A stretch of 64,000 bases of DNA from contig CAWIJJ010000008.1 in the NCBI GenBank assembly GCA_963836425.1, positions 124,001-188,000 on the forward strand, written 5' to 3'. The position numbers and the translations under genes were made by a program. A model generated the notes under the pieces. That model did no database searches and had not been told where the DNA came from. It saw only the letters and a program-made list of their open reading frames with translations. The stretch comes from CAWIJJ01 sp963836425. Its GTDB lineage: Bacteria; Acidobacteriota; Terriglobia; Bryobacterales; Bryobacteraceae. Below, piece by piece: positions 43,143-52,331 of this stretch (the stretch's first letter is position 1; every line of letters starts with the position of its first letter).

Positions 43143-45044
43143 CTACTTCAATCCGATCCTGCGCAGCAGGTTGTCGAATCGAGGATCGGAGCGGAGCCAG
43201 TCGTCGTCGCCCATGACCGCCATCCATACCATGCGGTTGGAATGCTCCTGATACGACTTTTCGAGCCACTCGAAGACCTTGTCGCGATCGCGAAGCCCCC
43301 AGTAAACGTCCACAAAGCAGGAGGGCGGCACGTAGCGCTGCCGCGAAAGAGCGCGCAGTTCGTCGAGCACTTTTTCGGCCTCCTGGCGCCGCCCCGCCAG
43401 TCCGAACGCCTGACCCAGGACGGAGAGACCGGATGGGCTGAGGTTGCGATCGAGCGCCTCCCGTAAGACCTGAATCGCCCCGCGATAGTCGCCCGAGACC
43501 ATCAATGCGCCGCCGAGCTGCCACGCGGCCCACTGATAGTCCGGCTCCATCTGCAACGCTTTCCGGATTTCCACGATGGCCTCCGGGAGCCGCCCCGCGA
43601 ACTTCAGGATCCAGCCAACCTGCGTCTGAATGATCGGAGACAGCGGATCGAGATCGCGGGCGAGGCGAACCTCCTGCAAGGCCTGATCGAACTGGGCGCG
43701 CGCAGCCAGATAGTGGGCCAACCAAAGGTGCGCCGGCGCGTAATTGGGATTCAGCGCGACGGCCCGTTCCAAACCCTCCTTAGCGCGGTCCCAATTCCAT
43801 TCGTAGAGGTTCGAATAGCCCAGAGCGGCGTGCGCCTCGGCCAGCTCCGGATCGATCTCGAGAGCGCGGCTCGCGGCGGCTATGGCCAGCTTTCGCGATT
43901 CCGAAGGGGGCCGGCCGCCGATCATCACCGTGCCGAGCTGGTTGTAGCAATCCGCCAGACCCGCGTAGGCGCGTGCATACGTCGGGTCTTCAGAGATGGC
44001 TTTCTGATACCACGAGATGGCCACTGGGATGCTCTCAGACGTGCGCTGGTCCAGGTAATACCGCGCGCGCAGGTAGGCCTCGAAGGCGGAACGATTGATG
44101 GGGGCGGCCCGGTTGAGATGAGCCGGTGCCGTGCCGGCCCGGATTTCATGGGCGATGGCACGCGCGATCTCCTGTTGAAGAACGAGAGCGTCCGTGAGTT
44201 CCCGATCGTAGGTTTCCGCCCAGAGATGCCGGTCGGAGGCGGCATGAATTAGCTGCACGGTGATGCGCAAACGGCCTCCGGAACGGACAACGGATCCTTC
44301 GATCACGGCATCCACGTTGAGTTCGCCCGCCATCGTGCGGAGCGGCTTGTCACTGTTCCGATAGCGCATGGCGGAAGTGCGCGACGTAATGCGTAAGGGC
44401 AACGCCTTGGAGATCTCCGCGGTCAGCAGCTCGGTCATACCGTCGGCGAAATATTCCTGTGCGGGGTCACCCGACAGGTTCCTGAAAGGCAGAACGGCGA
44501 GGGAGCGTATACCGGACGAGGTACGGTCAGGCTGCTGGTAGTACCAGAGCGTCAGGGCACCACATAGAATCAGGCCTGCTGCGAGCGCACCGGCAACTCG
44601 CGTCCGATGGCGCCGGGCTGAGGATGGCGATGTGATGGCCGGCTCCTCGTCGAGCAGCGTCGGCGGGTTCGGTTGCTCGACCTCCAAGAGTGCCGGCGGG
44701 ATCTCCACCTCGCGGATCAGAACCTCAGGTACCAGGCGGTATCCGCGTTTCGGGACGGTTTCGATGTATGTGAGATTGTCCGGATCATGCCCGAGTGCCT
44801 TGCGCAGAACCGAGACGTTCTGAGAGAGGTTGCTCTCCTCCACGAAGGTATCTGGCCATACCGCCTTGATCAGTTGCTCTTTGGATACGATCGCGCCGCA
44901 GTGCTCCACCAGAACTACGAGCGTGTCGAGCACCTTGGGCGTCAGCGGCACGATCGTCCGGCCGTGGAGCAAAACCCTTGCCCGCGCATCCAGACGATAC
45001 GGACCAAAGTCGTAATAGCGTTTATTTTCGAGGGTTTCAGCCAC
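43143..45044 (-). CDS. CadC-like transmembrane transcriptional regulator with TPR sensor
   Basis: The product has 633 residues. An OmpR/PhoB-type winged helix at about 10-105 (VPLTPKVLDTLVVLVEHCGA, then WPDTFVEESNLSQNVSVLRKAL) precedes one transmembrane helix at about 150-168 (VAGALAAGLILCGALTLWYY). A region like the TolB-related segment of adenylate-cyclase-type regulators follows (AVLPFRNLSGDPAQEYFADG), then TPR repeats to the end. It probably senses an envelope state and binds DNA directly. It is divergent from the HAF/beta-helix gene, its closest candidate target. Confidence 0.9.
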   Translation of the reverse strand: MAETLENKRYYDFGPYRLDARARVLLHGRTIVPLTPKVLDTLVVLVEHCGAIVSKEQLIKAVWPDTFVEESNLSQNVSVLRKALGHDPDNLTYIETVPKRGYRLVPEVLIREVEIPPALLEVEQPNPPTLLDEEPAITSPSSARRHRTRVAGALAAGLILCGALTLWYYQQPDRTSSGIRSLAVLPFRNLSGDPAQEYFADGMTELLTAEISKALPLRITSRTSAMRYRNSDKPLRTMAGELNVDAVIEGSVVRSGGRLRITVQLIHAASDRHLWAETYDRELTDALVLQQEIARAIAHEIRAGTAPAHLNRAAPINRSAFEAYLRARYYLDQRTSESIPVAISWYQKAISEDPTYARAYAGLADCYNQLGTVMIGGRPPSESRKLAIAAASRALEIDPELAEAHAALGYSNLYEWNWDRAKEGLERAVALNPNYAPAHLWLAHYLAARAQFDQALQEVRLARDLDPLSPIIQTQVGWILKFAGRLPEAIVEIRKALQMEPDYQWAAWQLGGALMVSGDYRGAIQVLREALDRNLSPSGLSVLGQAFGLAGRRQEAEKVLDELRALSRQRYVPPSCFVDVYWGLRDRDKVFEWLEKSYQEHSNRMVWMAVMGDDDWLRSDPRFDNLLRRIGLK

Positions 45045-45266
45045 TTTGAGAAAACTTTGAGGATTCTCTCAAGACGCCCGATGCAGGGTACCGCTAAGCT
45101 CCGAATCCGGGGGACCAAGAAGCTTATCGCAATTGTACCGCAGGGGACTCGCGGCTTTGCAGATATTTGCAACAGTCGAGTACTGCTTCAAGCGGAGTAA
45201 TTGATGTGAAACTCCACATTCAAGGGCGGTAGGGCCAGGTGTCCCGAAGATCAAAAGGAGATCGCC

Positions 45267-47078
45267 ATGAACACATTAAGGCACTACGGTCGCAGGCTTC
45301 ACCCCAAGAAAAGATTCGCCGCGCTGGCATTCGTCCTGGCACTGGCGGCCGCGCCGCTCGCAGCACTGGACAACGTAAGAACAATCGACTTCCCAGGTGC
45401 GGTAAATACCGTTGTCAATGGCATCAATGATGCAGGCGATATTGCCGGACACTACAAAGATGCTGCTCAGAAGCAGCACGGTTTCCTGCTGAAGCAAGGG
45501 AAGTTCACTTCCATTGATTTCCCTGGCGCGGTGACCACGATTAATGATGCAGTCAATAACGCAGGTGACATGGCCGGGTTTTACAGGCTCGACGACGGCG
45601 TGAATCACGGGTTTTTCTACAGCGGGGGACAATTCACGACGATCGACGTGCCCGGCGCCACGGTGACCAACACCTTCGGGCTCAACGACAACGGCGAGGT
45701 GGTCGGGCACTTCCAGTTGCCGGGCGAAGCGATGCAAGGTTTCGTGTGGAAGGCAGGCCAGTACAGGACCTTTACGTACCCGGAAGCTAATGACATGGGA
45801 TGCGCTATGGGTATCAATAACAACGGCGACATCGTGGGCCACTGGCGGGACACAACAGGCATTATTCGCGGCTACCTGTTGAGAAAAGGACGCTTCGTTT
45901 CGTTCGAATTTCCGGGTGCGAAAGCGACCGTCCCGGGCATGGGGCCCGTGGGAATCTCATCCTCCGGCGATGTAGTTGGGCAGTACACTAGATCTGACGG
46001 GAAAAACTCGGCCTTCCTGTGGAGCAACGGCAAGTTCACCACCCTCGAAGTTCCAGGAGCCGCTTCAACGCTGGGGAACGGAATCAACAACCGAGGCGAC
46101 ATGGTTGGGTTTTACGTTGACTCTAAGAACGCCAATCATGGCTGGGTTGCGCGGATCACTCCAAACGCTCCCAGCCCGTTACTTACCGTCGACGATGACG
46201 GCGCGGATTGCCCCAACGCGCTGCGCACCATCCAGGAAGCCGTCGCCCAGGCGCCCGCCGGCGCCACCATCCTGGTCTGCCCCGGTACTTACCATCACAC
46301 AGTGGAGATTGCCGGCGCTGCCAAAGAGGGACTGAAGCTGATCGCCGCCGGCCGTCAGGGCGAGGTCACCTTGCAAGGTGACTACACGGAACGCGATGGA
46401 TTCCGCCTCAAAGATGTGAGCGGCGTCCTGGTTCACGGCTTCACGGTACGCGATTTCGGAAACATCGCCACGACCGCCACCGTCTGGGGAGACGGCAGAC
46501 AGATCTTTCTCCAAAACTCGCACTACAACACGATCGAGTTCAACCAGTTGATCGATGGGGACATGGTGGGCATCAGGCTCGATGATTCTGGGCACAACCT
46601 GGTGCAGCACAATACGGCCTGGGCCCAACGCGGCAACCTGGCCAACTGCGGGATCCACGTCCAGGGGGCGGCGTCGGCGGCAAATCAGTTTACGCAGAAC
46701 CTGCTGATGGGTAACCAGATGGCCGGGATCATGATGTCCGCCGCGGGCCCGGGGAACTACATTGGAGAAAATACGATCTTGAATAACGGACGCTTCGGAA
46801 TTACCAATGGCGCCACCAACGGCACGACCATTGAAGGCAATCGCGTCAGCTACAACGGCGGTCCGTGGGGTGTCACGCCTTATCCTGCGACGGTGTTGGG
46901 ACTGGGCCGCGGGATTTCAGTGACCGGCTCCGAAGGCGTGGTGTTGTTTGATAATCGCGTTCGCGGCAACTCCGAACTCGATATTTTCTGGGACAACGCC
47001 GGCTCCAACACATTCGATTCCAACGCCTGCGACTCGTCGAACCTGGTCGGGGCCTGCAACGGGTCCGCACAAAAATAA
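45267..47078 (+). CDS. Secreted protein with six HAF repeats and a right-handed beta-helix
   Basis: The product has 603 residues with a strong AAGGAG ribosome site and a signal peptide ending about residue 33 (ALAAAPLAALDN). Residues about 35-305 hold six repeats of about 45 residues with the pattern IDFPGA...GINDAGDIAGHY...HGFL. Residues 310-600 are beta-helix/NosD-like (TIQEAVAQAPAGATILVCPG, GTTIEGNRVSYNG, FDNRVRGNSELDIFWDNAGS). A role in binding or cleaving polysaccharide is possible, but no catalytic triad was recognised. It is divergent from a CadC-like regulator, with 222 bases between the starts. Confidence 0.82.
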   Translation: MNTLRHYGRRLHPKKRFAALAFVLALAAAPLAALDNVRTIDFPGAVNTVVNGINDAGDIAGHYKDAAQKQHGFLLKQGKFTSIDFPGAVTTINDAVNNAGDMAGFYRLDDGVNHGFFYSGGQFTTIDVPGATVTNTFGLNDNGEVVGHFQLPGEAMQGFVWKAGQYRTFTYPEANDMGCAMGINNNGDIVGHWRDTTGIIRGYLLRKGRFVSFEFPGAKATVPGMGPVGISSSGDVVGQYTRSDGKNSAFLWSNGKFTTLEVPGAASTLGNGINNRGDMVGFYVDSKNANHGWVARITPNAPSPLLTVDDDGADCPNALRTIQEAVAQAPAGATILVCPGTYHHTVEIAGAAKEGLKLIAAGRQGEVTLQGDYTERDGFRLKDVSGVLVHGFTVRDFGNIATTATVWGDGRQIFLQNSHYNTIEFNQLIDGDMVGIRLDDSGHNLVQHNTAWAQRGNLANCGIHVQGAASAANQFTQNLLMGNQMAGIMMSAAGPGNYIGENTILNNGRFGITNGATNGTTIEGNRVSYNGGPWGVTPYPATVLGLGRGISVTGSEGVVLFDNRVRGNSELDIFWDNAGSNTFDSNACDSSNLVGACNGSAQK

Positions 47079-47094
47079 TTCTGAAGCCGGCGTC

Positions 47095-47120
47095 GGCATG
47101 GGAGGTCTCTCTCCCATGCC
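47095..47120 (+). terminator. Perfect 10-bp hairpin after the HAF/beta-helix gene
   Basis: GGCATGGGAG (47095-47104) and CTCCCATGCC (47111-47120) are exact inverted repeats around a six-base loop, 16 bases past the stop codon. No T-tract follows, so it may be a factor-assisted terminator or an mRNA-stabilising hairpin. Confidence 0.5.
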
Positions 47121-47329
47121 TCGGGCAAGGTTCCTGGTGCTGATCTCTCGAAAAATCCACATTCGCGGGAGAGTGTATTCACCGTGTTGTGAGCGAGTGG
47201 TCATCCGGGAACCTGAGACCCTCGGCGGCAGCCCGATTACCGCGAGTGGTCGCAACGGCTGGGAAGCGCGTCGCGCTCGCTTCCGTGAAATCTGGAAAAG
47301 GTCTCCAATTGGCTTTCGTGGGACCACTG

Positions 47330-47728
47330 ATGCGTCTTGAACTTCGCCGGGCCGAGTTGAAGGAGGGACGCGTACGCCGCCCCATGTACCTGGAACGATG
47401 GTCCGATCATTACCAGGAACACGCGGCCGCCCGCATCCTATGTGGCACTCGAGCCTGATGGCCGCCTCTGCGGCCTCTCGCTGGCGAGCCTGGTGGGACC
47501 CGAATCCGGTCACATCACTCAGATTTGCGTCTCTCCCGCCGTGAAGGGCACCGGCATTGGACACGCCCTGCTTCGCCAATCGCTGCTCACGCTCCGGGAA
47601 ATGGGTTGCCGCTCGGCAAGCCTCACCGTGACGGCGGCGAACCATGGGGCGGTGGCCCTGTACGAGCGCGTCGGTTTTGACACCGTACGACGCTTTCCGG
47701 CTTACGTCTGGGAAGGGTTCTAGCGCCA
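47330..47728 (+). pseudogene. Partial, internally deleted copy of the GNAT gene at 42081
   Basis: The segment aligns to 42531-43057 with about six mismatches, but bases equivalent to 42634-42761 (128 bases) are missing. The deletion ends share GCCC, a four-base microhomology. Because 128 is not a multiple of three, the reading frame is broken after HYQEHAAA. The copy has no 5' half of the gene. A frame from GTG 47442 to 47723 retains the C-terminal acetyl-CoA-binding part (94 residues), but there is no sign that it is translated. Similarity ends 5 bases after the stop codon. Confidence 0.88.
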
Positions 47729-47860
47729 GCGCTCGTCACACCGAAAGCGTCACTGCGCCGCGACCGCTTAGGGTTCTTAGGGTTCGGGGCGGTTGCCCGT
47801 CTCCGCCACATGCGGTATCCTGAGAACTCGAATACTTTGTAAGGATTAGCTTCAGCAAAG

Positions 47861-48127
47861 ATGGCCAACACTTATTCCGCCCTCAAGCGGGTGCGTCAAA
47901 CGGAACGGCGCACGGATTACAATCGCAAGAACAAGAGCCGGCTGCGCCACCAGATCCGTTCCATGCGCCGGGCGATCGCCGCTAAAGATCCGGAGGCGGC
48001 GGCGAAACTGTTGCCTCAGACGTTTTCGCTGGTTGACCGCGCGGTGAAGACCGGCGTAATCAAGAAGAATACCGCGGCGCGGTATAAATCCAAGCTGCAC
48101 CTGCGTGTCAAGGCCCTTTCCGCGTAG
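47861..48127 (+). CDS. rpsT: 30S ribosomal protein S20
   Basis: The product has 88 residues, very basic, with the S20 pattern: MANTYSALKRVRQTERR at the start, NKSRLRHQIRSMRRAI and GVIKKNTAARYKSKL at the end. It binds 16S rRNA in the small subunit. The gene converges with holA, its usual neighbour in many bacteria. Confidence 0.96.
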   Translation: MANTYSALKRVRQTERRTDYNRKNKSRLRHQIRSMRRAIAAKDPEAAAKLLPQTFSLVDRAVKTGVIKKNTAARYKSKLHLRVKALSA

Positions 48128-48147
48128 CTGCGGCGGGTCCCTGGCAT

Positions 48148-49203
48148 CTATTCCACCAGCTTCAGAATAAATCTCTCCATCACGATGCGGTCGTCCGGCC
48201 GCGCGTCGCGCAGTCCCCTGTCCGCCTCGAAAATCAGCCGCATGGCCCGTTCGATCTGCGGTTTGTTGAACTTGGTTGCGGTGGCATAAACCTGTTCCGC
48301 CCGCGATCCCCACATGGGAACTCCGGCACGGGTGAAATGGGTCTGCACCTGGCCGACGGACTTGAGATTGGCCTCGCGCGCCGCCAGCGCCATACGGAAC
48401 TGCGTCGAGAGGAACGTGAGCGCCAGCGGCATGTATTCGCCCTCGCGGGTCAGGGTGTCGAGGATTTCGAGGGCCTTGCCCCGGTCGCGGCGCCCCAGGG
48501 CATTGACCAGCGCGAAGACGCTGTTCGAGCGCGCGTCGGGAACCAGGGCGGCGATGTCGTCCGCTGTGACCGTACGGCCGGCGGCATACAGCGCCAACTT
48601 TTCGATTTCCACCGCGATGCGGGCAATGTCGGCGGCGAGCGCTTCCACCAGCAGATCCAGCGCGTCGGGCGCGAGTTTCAGGCCGGCCCGGCGCATCAGC
48701 GCCTCCCCTTCCCGGCGTGCGTCCGCGGTCGAATAGCGGCGCAATTCGACCACGTCGCCGATGGCGGAGTAGAATTTGCGGACGCGATCCTGGCGGCGCT
48801 TGTCGTCGCCCTCGAAGTCGAAGCGGCTGGCCTCGAAAACCAGCACCACGCCGGGGGTCGGATCCTTGAGGTACGCCTGTAGCGCGCTGGCATCGCCTGC
48901 ACCGCCGTCGCCATCGCCTCCATCTTCGTCCGCTGCGGCGGCCCGGCCCCTGGGAAGGGCCGCTTCGGCATTCACCACCCAGATCAGGCGCTCGGAGGCA
49001 AACAGGGAAAGCGCGCGCGCGTCGTCCAGCACCGCGGCCAGCGGCATCTCGACCAGGTCGTGCTGTGCCACCGCCTCCTGAGGCAGGGTGGCGAATAAGG
49101 CGTCTTTGACGCGCCTTCGATCGTAGGCCTCCGGGCCCAGCAGCAGCAGGGCGGGAGGAAGCGTATTTTTCGAAATTCGCGAAAGCAGTTGGGCGGGCGT
49201 CAT
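48148..49203 (-). CDS. holA: DNA polymerase III subunit delta
   Basis: The product has 351 residues from ATG 49203. It shows the HolA clamp-loader pattern: MTPAQLLSRISKNTLPPALL, FLLLGPE-like LLLLGPEAYDRRRVKDAL, a middle domain with LALYAAGRTVTADDIAALV, and a C-terminal collar (FALVNALGRRDRGKALEILD). An unusual Asp/Gly/Ala-rich insert (about residues 88-108, ADEDGGDGDGGAGDAS) interrupts the first domain. It loads the beta clamp. The gene is last in the psd-pssA-Asd-like-lptE-holA operon, 8 bases behind lptE. Confidence 0.9.
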   Translation of the reverse strand: MTPAQLLSRISKNTLPPALLLLGPEAYDRRRVKDALFATLPQEAVAQHDLVEMPLAAVLDDARALSLFASERLIWVVNAEAALPRGRAAAADEDGGDGDGGAGDASALQAYLKDPTPGVVLVFEASRFDFEGDDKRRQDRVRKFYSAIGDVVELRRYSTADARREGEALMRRAGLKLAPDALDLLVEALAADIARIAVEIEKLALYAAGRTVTADDIAALVPDARSNSVFALVNALGRRDRGKALEILDTLTREGEYMPLALTFLSTQFRMALAAREANLKSVGQVQTHFTRAGVPMWGSRAEQVYATATKFNKPQIERAMRLIFEADRGLRDARPDDRIVMERFILKLVE

Positions 49204-49211
49204 CGCATGTT

Positions 49212-49721
49212 CTAGAAATTCTCGAGGATGGCGGAGACGACGGTGCGCGCCACGTCGCGGCTCAGGCGCTGCATGCCCGTGCCGCTCTCGTCGAAGTAAG
49301 CCTGCGGGTCGGTAGCGATCTCGTAGCGCTCGCGAAACTCCGTGCCGGCACGGTTGAAAAGTACCGCTCCCGTGCGCCGGTCGGTGAGCCGGATGTTCAA
49401 GGTGACCACGGCCTGCACCCCGGTGGCGCGATTGGTCTTCGGATCGATAATGGTCGGGTAATTGACGAAGTTGACCACCGCGCCGGTCAGAATGGCGTCG
49501 GCCTGGTCGGGGTCGGGGACGATGCGATAGCGGGTGCGGGTAATGAACTCGCGCGTCAAATCGCCCGTCAGCAGGACGGGGAGTTTGTAGCGCGGCGTGC
49601 CGTTGCCGAAGGCGGGAATACAAATGGTTTTAACGCTCTTCGGCATCAGGTCTCCGCGTCCGGAGATGTGATAGCCGCAGCCGGCGGCCGCCAGCAGCGC
49701 AAATGCGAGCAGCGCCTTCAT
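49212..49721 (-). CDS. lptE: LPS-assembly lipoprotein LptE
   Basis: The product has 169 residues with a lipobox (LLAAAGCGYHISGRG, cysteine at residue 15). The LptE domain is recognisable from KTICIPAFGNGTPRYKLPVL, LTREFITRTRYRIVPDPDQA and AILTGAVVNF. It plugs the LptD barrel that inserts lipopolysaccharide in the outer membrane, so this organism has an LPS-type export system. The ATG overlaps the Asd-like stop (ATGA) and holA follows after 8 bases. Confidence 0.9.
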   Translation of the reverse strand: MKALLAFALLAAAGCGYHISGRGDLMPKSVKTICIPAFGNGTPRYKLPVLLTGDLTREFITRTRYRIVPDPDQADAILTGAVVNFVNYPTIIDPKTNRATGVQAVVTLNIRLTDRRTGAVLFNRAGTEFRERYEIATDPQAYFDESGTGMQRLSRDVARTVVSAILENF

Positions 49722-50725
49722 ACCAGGCGGCGCGCCACCGCAACCGCGTTCTCCGCCTGGAGACGCAGGTTATCGGCAACCAGCCAGAACCAGTACCCTT
49801 CGGCGCGGTTGCGGTCGGGCGAAATGGCGCCCACCGAGATTCCGCTCTGGCCCGCCTGCCCGACATTGGTAGGGGGCTCGGTATCGGCGCCGCGCACGTC
49901 GATCTGGTCGATGGCGAGCACGTTTTCGAGGGTATCGAGGCCGGGGTCGTTCTCGAACTCGACCCAAACCGAGAAGCTGTAGCCATGAAAGACAGGCGCC
50001 TGGATCAGGCGGAGCGAGGGCATGGGCGCGCCCTCGCCATCGCCGGGCAGGTCCAGAAGGCTGGCCAGGTGGCGCTCGATGCGCAGTTCGGATTCTTCGA
50101 GTGAAACGGGAGCCTCCTCGCCGTAGCGGGCCAGCATGTTGAAGCTGAGCTGGGTATCGAAGATCGCGCGAGGCATGTTCTTGAACGACAGCAGGCTGAC
50201 GGTCTGCTGCTGGAGTTCCTCCACCCCGGAAACTCCGTGCTCGCTGGCGGGCGCGAAAATATGCACCAGGGAACCGCGGACCGGCTCGCTTGCCTGCAGC
50301 CGCCGGAGAAAAATGGCCAGCGCGATGGCGGCGGGGTGCGCGATCACGTGCACGGCGGCGTCGTCATCGGTAAATTCGGATTCGACGGAAGGCGCACGCA
50401 GGCGGGCATCGGGCCGCTCCTCGGCCGCGAATGTCAGGTCCACGATGGCGGCGTCGGGCGGGTCGCCCGCGAACGCGAGGGCCTTGCGGCTCGAATCGGC
50501 GGACCCGGCCAGCAGGATCACGCGGGCATCGCTCAACGCGTCGGCGTCGAGTGCTCCCACAACGGCGGGTTCATCGCCCAGGCGGGTCAGCGTGCCGGGC
50601 GCCTCTGCGTCACCGGCCAGCAGCCGCAAGGTGAGCCCGGTATCGGAAGTGGCGACAAGATCGCGAATTTCGCGGCCGAGCAGCGAATCGCTGCCCACCA
50701 GTGCGGCGGTTTGAGTTTCAGCCAA
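49718..50725 (-). CDS. Aspartate-semialdehyde-dehydrogenase-like protein lacking the catalytic cysteine
   Basis: The product has 335 residues from TTG 50725 (GGAG 8 bases upstream). The fold markers of the Asd/USG-1 family are present: AALVGSDSLLGREIRDLV (nucleotide-binding start), SEHGVSGVEELQQQTVSLL and QAPVFHGYSFSVWVEF. Where Asd has the nucleophilic cysteine (N-C-T-T context) this protein reads IAHPAAIALA, and the whole sequence contains no cysteine. It is therefore unlikely to be a working Asd and resembles USG-1-type homologues. It overlaps pssA by 8 bases and lptE by 4, inside an envelope-lipid operon. Its role is unknown. Confidence 0.82.
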   Translation of the reverse strand: MAETQTAALVGSDSLLGREIRDLVATSDTGLTLRLLAGDAEAPGTLTRLGDEPAVVGALDADALSDARVILLAGSADSSRKALAFAGDPPDAAIVDLTFAAEERPDARLRAPSVESEFTDDDAAVHVIAHPAAIALAIFLRRLQASEPVRGSLVHIFAPASEHGVSGVEELQQQTVSLLSFKNMPRAIFDTQLSFNMLARYGEEAPVSLEESELRIERHLASLLDLPGDGEGAPMPSLRLIQAPVFHGYSFSVWVEFENDPGLDTLENVLAIDQIDVRGADTEPPTNVGQAGQSGISVGAISPDRNRAEGYWFWLVADNLRLQAENAVAVARRLV

Positions 50726-51620
50726 TCTGATGCTCCGGAGAAGGGGGTGGTGGTGCGGGACGCAGCCGCCGCCGCACAATGCCGCCGATGCGCGTGATGA
50801 TGCCGCTGGCCACGTAGGCGGTGGCCATCCCGAGCAGCACCGGCTGCGGCCAGTTCCAGATGGAATAGATAAGTCCACCGAGCAGGATAATCAGCAGCGG
50901 CGTATGCGGCTTGGAAAGATTGATTCCCTTGAAACTGTAATAGCGCCACGTGCTCACCATCAGGAAACCGAGCAGTGCCAGAAGCCCCAGCCATGTCACG
51001 GTAAGCGGAAGCCAGGCGATCGGGTCGGCGTCGAAGGCGAAGACGACGGCGGCCACCATGGCGGCGGCGGCGGGGATGGGCAGCCCAACGAAATATTTCC
51101 GGTCGGGGCGGCCGGGATTCTTGGGGATCGGGTTCTTCTGCACGTTGAAACGGGCCAGCCGGGCCGCTCCGCAAAGAAGGAACAGGAAGGCGATGAAATA
51201 GCCGGCGTTGAAAATCTGGCGGCGGACCGCAATACTCAACGACGCATCCACGAACTGCACGCCCCAGGCAAACGCGAGAACGGCCGGCGCCAGGCCGAAA
51301 CTGATCACGTCGGCCAGCGAATCCATTTCCCGCCCGAAATCGCTGGTCGTATTCGTCATGCGGGCGATGCGGCCGTCCAGTCCGTCCAGAAACACGGCTG
51401 CGCCAATCGCTTTGGCGGCGATGGCGAAGTTGGCTGCGGCGCCCACCGGGTCCGTCCCCGCCATCATGGCTCCGTGAAAGGACCGCAGAATGGAGAGATA
51501 GCCGAGGAAAATGTTCCCGGCAGTGAAGAGCGTCGGCAGCGCGTAGGCGGCGCGGCGCGGCCGGCGGTCCTGATGGCGGGGGTCGGCCAGCCGTTCCTTA
51601 AGCCCCATGAGGGCCTCCAT
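50718..51620 (-). CDS. pssA: CDP-diacylglycerol-serine O-phosphatidyltransferase
   Basis: The product has 300 residues with about seven transmembrane helices; a second ATG at 51608 is an alternative start. The CDP-alcohol phosphotransferase motif is complete: DGLDGRIARM, then G and two aspartates in DFGREMDSLADVISFG. It makes phosphatidylserine from CDP-diacylglycerol and serine. The gene overlaps psd by about 23 bases, so both steps to phosphatidylethanolamine are coupled. Confidence 0.94.
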   Translation of the reverse strand: MEALMGLKERLADPRHQDRRPRRAAYALPTLFTAGNIFLGYLSILRSFHGAMMAGTDPVGAAANFAIAAKAIGAAVFLDGLDGRIARMTNTTSDFGREMDSLADVISFGLAPAVLAFAWGVQFVDASLSIAVRRQIFNAGYFIAFLFLLCGAARLARFNVQKNPIPKNPGRPDRKYFVGLPIPAAAAMVAAVVFAFDADPIAWLPLTVTWLGLLALLGFLMVSTWRYYSFKGINLSKPHTPLLIILLGGLIYSIWNWPQPVLLGMATAYVASGIITRIGGIVRRRLRPAPPPPSPEHQIG

Positions 51621-52221
51621 CGATGCGGCGGGCGATCACGCTCGAGCCCGCCGAAACACGCATGCCGGTGCGCACCGTGACCTCCCATTCCGGCCCGAGC
51701 AGCACGTCTACACGAGAGCCGAACTTGATGAGGCCGATCCGTTCGCCGGTGGCCACACGGTCGCCCGGCTTCTTGGTGAAGACGATCCGGCGCGCGATAA
51801 GCCCGGCGATCTGCTTGAAAGTCACGCTGCTGCCGTCGCCATTGACCGTGACGATGTTCTGCTCGTTCACCGTGGAGCACTCCTCCCGGCTTGCCACTTT
51901 GAAGCAGCCCTCCTGGTATTTCACGCTGGAAATGGTGCCGGCAATGGGCGTGCGGTTGACGTGGACGTCGAAGATATTGAGAAAAATGCTGATGCGGTTT
52001 ACGGAGCCGCCTTCCGGCTTGACGGCCACCACTTTGCCGTCGGCCGGGGAAACGGCCACAGGTCCCGAGGGAATGTCGCGCTCGGGATCGCGAAAGAAAT
52101 AAAGGCAGAAGAGTGCCAGGATCCAAAGCGGAGCGGCGAACCATGCTCCTGCGAGCCAGGTTACCAGCACACCGGCGACGACCAGGCCGCCGGCGTAGTA
52201 AATGCCGTCCTTGACGATCAC
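51598..52221 (-). CDS. psd: Phosphatidylserine decarboxylase, short (archaeal-type) form
   Basis: The product has 207 residues. Two hydrophobic segments at about 9-45 anchor it. YFFRDPERDIP, VSPADGKVVAV and FLNIFDVHVNRTPIAG are family motifs. IGLIKFGSRVDVLL contains the G-S pair at which the proenzyme is cleaved to form the pyruvoyl group. It converts phosphatidylserine to phosphatidylethanolamine. It is first in the five-gene operon. Confidence 0.94.
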   Translation of the reverse strand: MIVKDGIYYAGGLVVAGVLVTWLAGAWFAAPLWILALFCLYFFRDPERDIPSGPVAVSPADGKVVAVKPEGGSVNRISIFLNIFDVHVNRTPIAGTISSVKYQEGCFKVASREECSTVNEQNIVTVNGDGSSVTFKQIAGLIARRIVFTKKPGDRVATGERIGLIKFGSRVDVLLGPEWEVTVRTGMRVSAGSSVIARRIDGGPHGA

Positions 52222-52331
52222 TTCCGACTATTTTCTCATACGGGGGATCGCGCCCCTTTTTATTTGACTCGAATCGAGGGTGGATTCAGGCGCGGGCAGC
52301 CGGCGGACCGGGCGGACGCTCGCGCCGGCAT

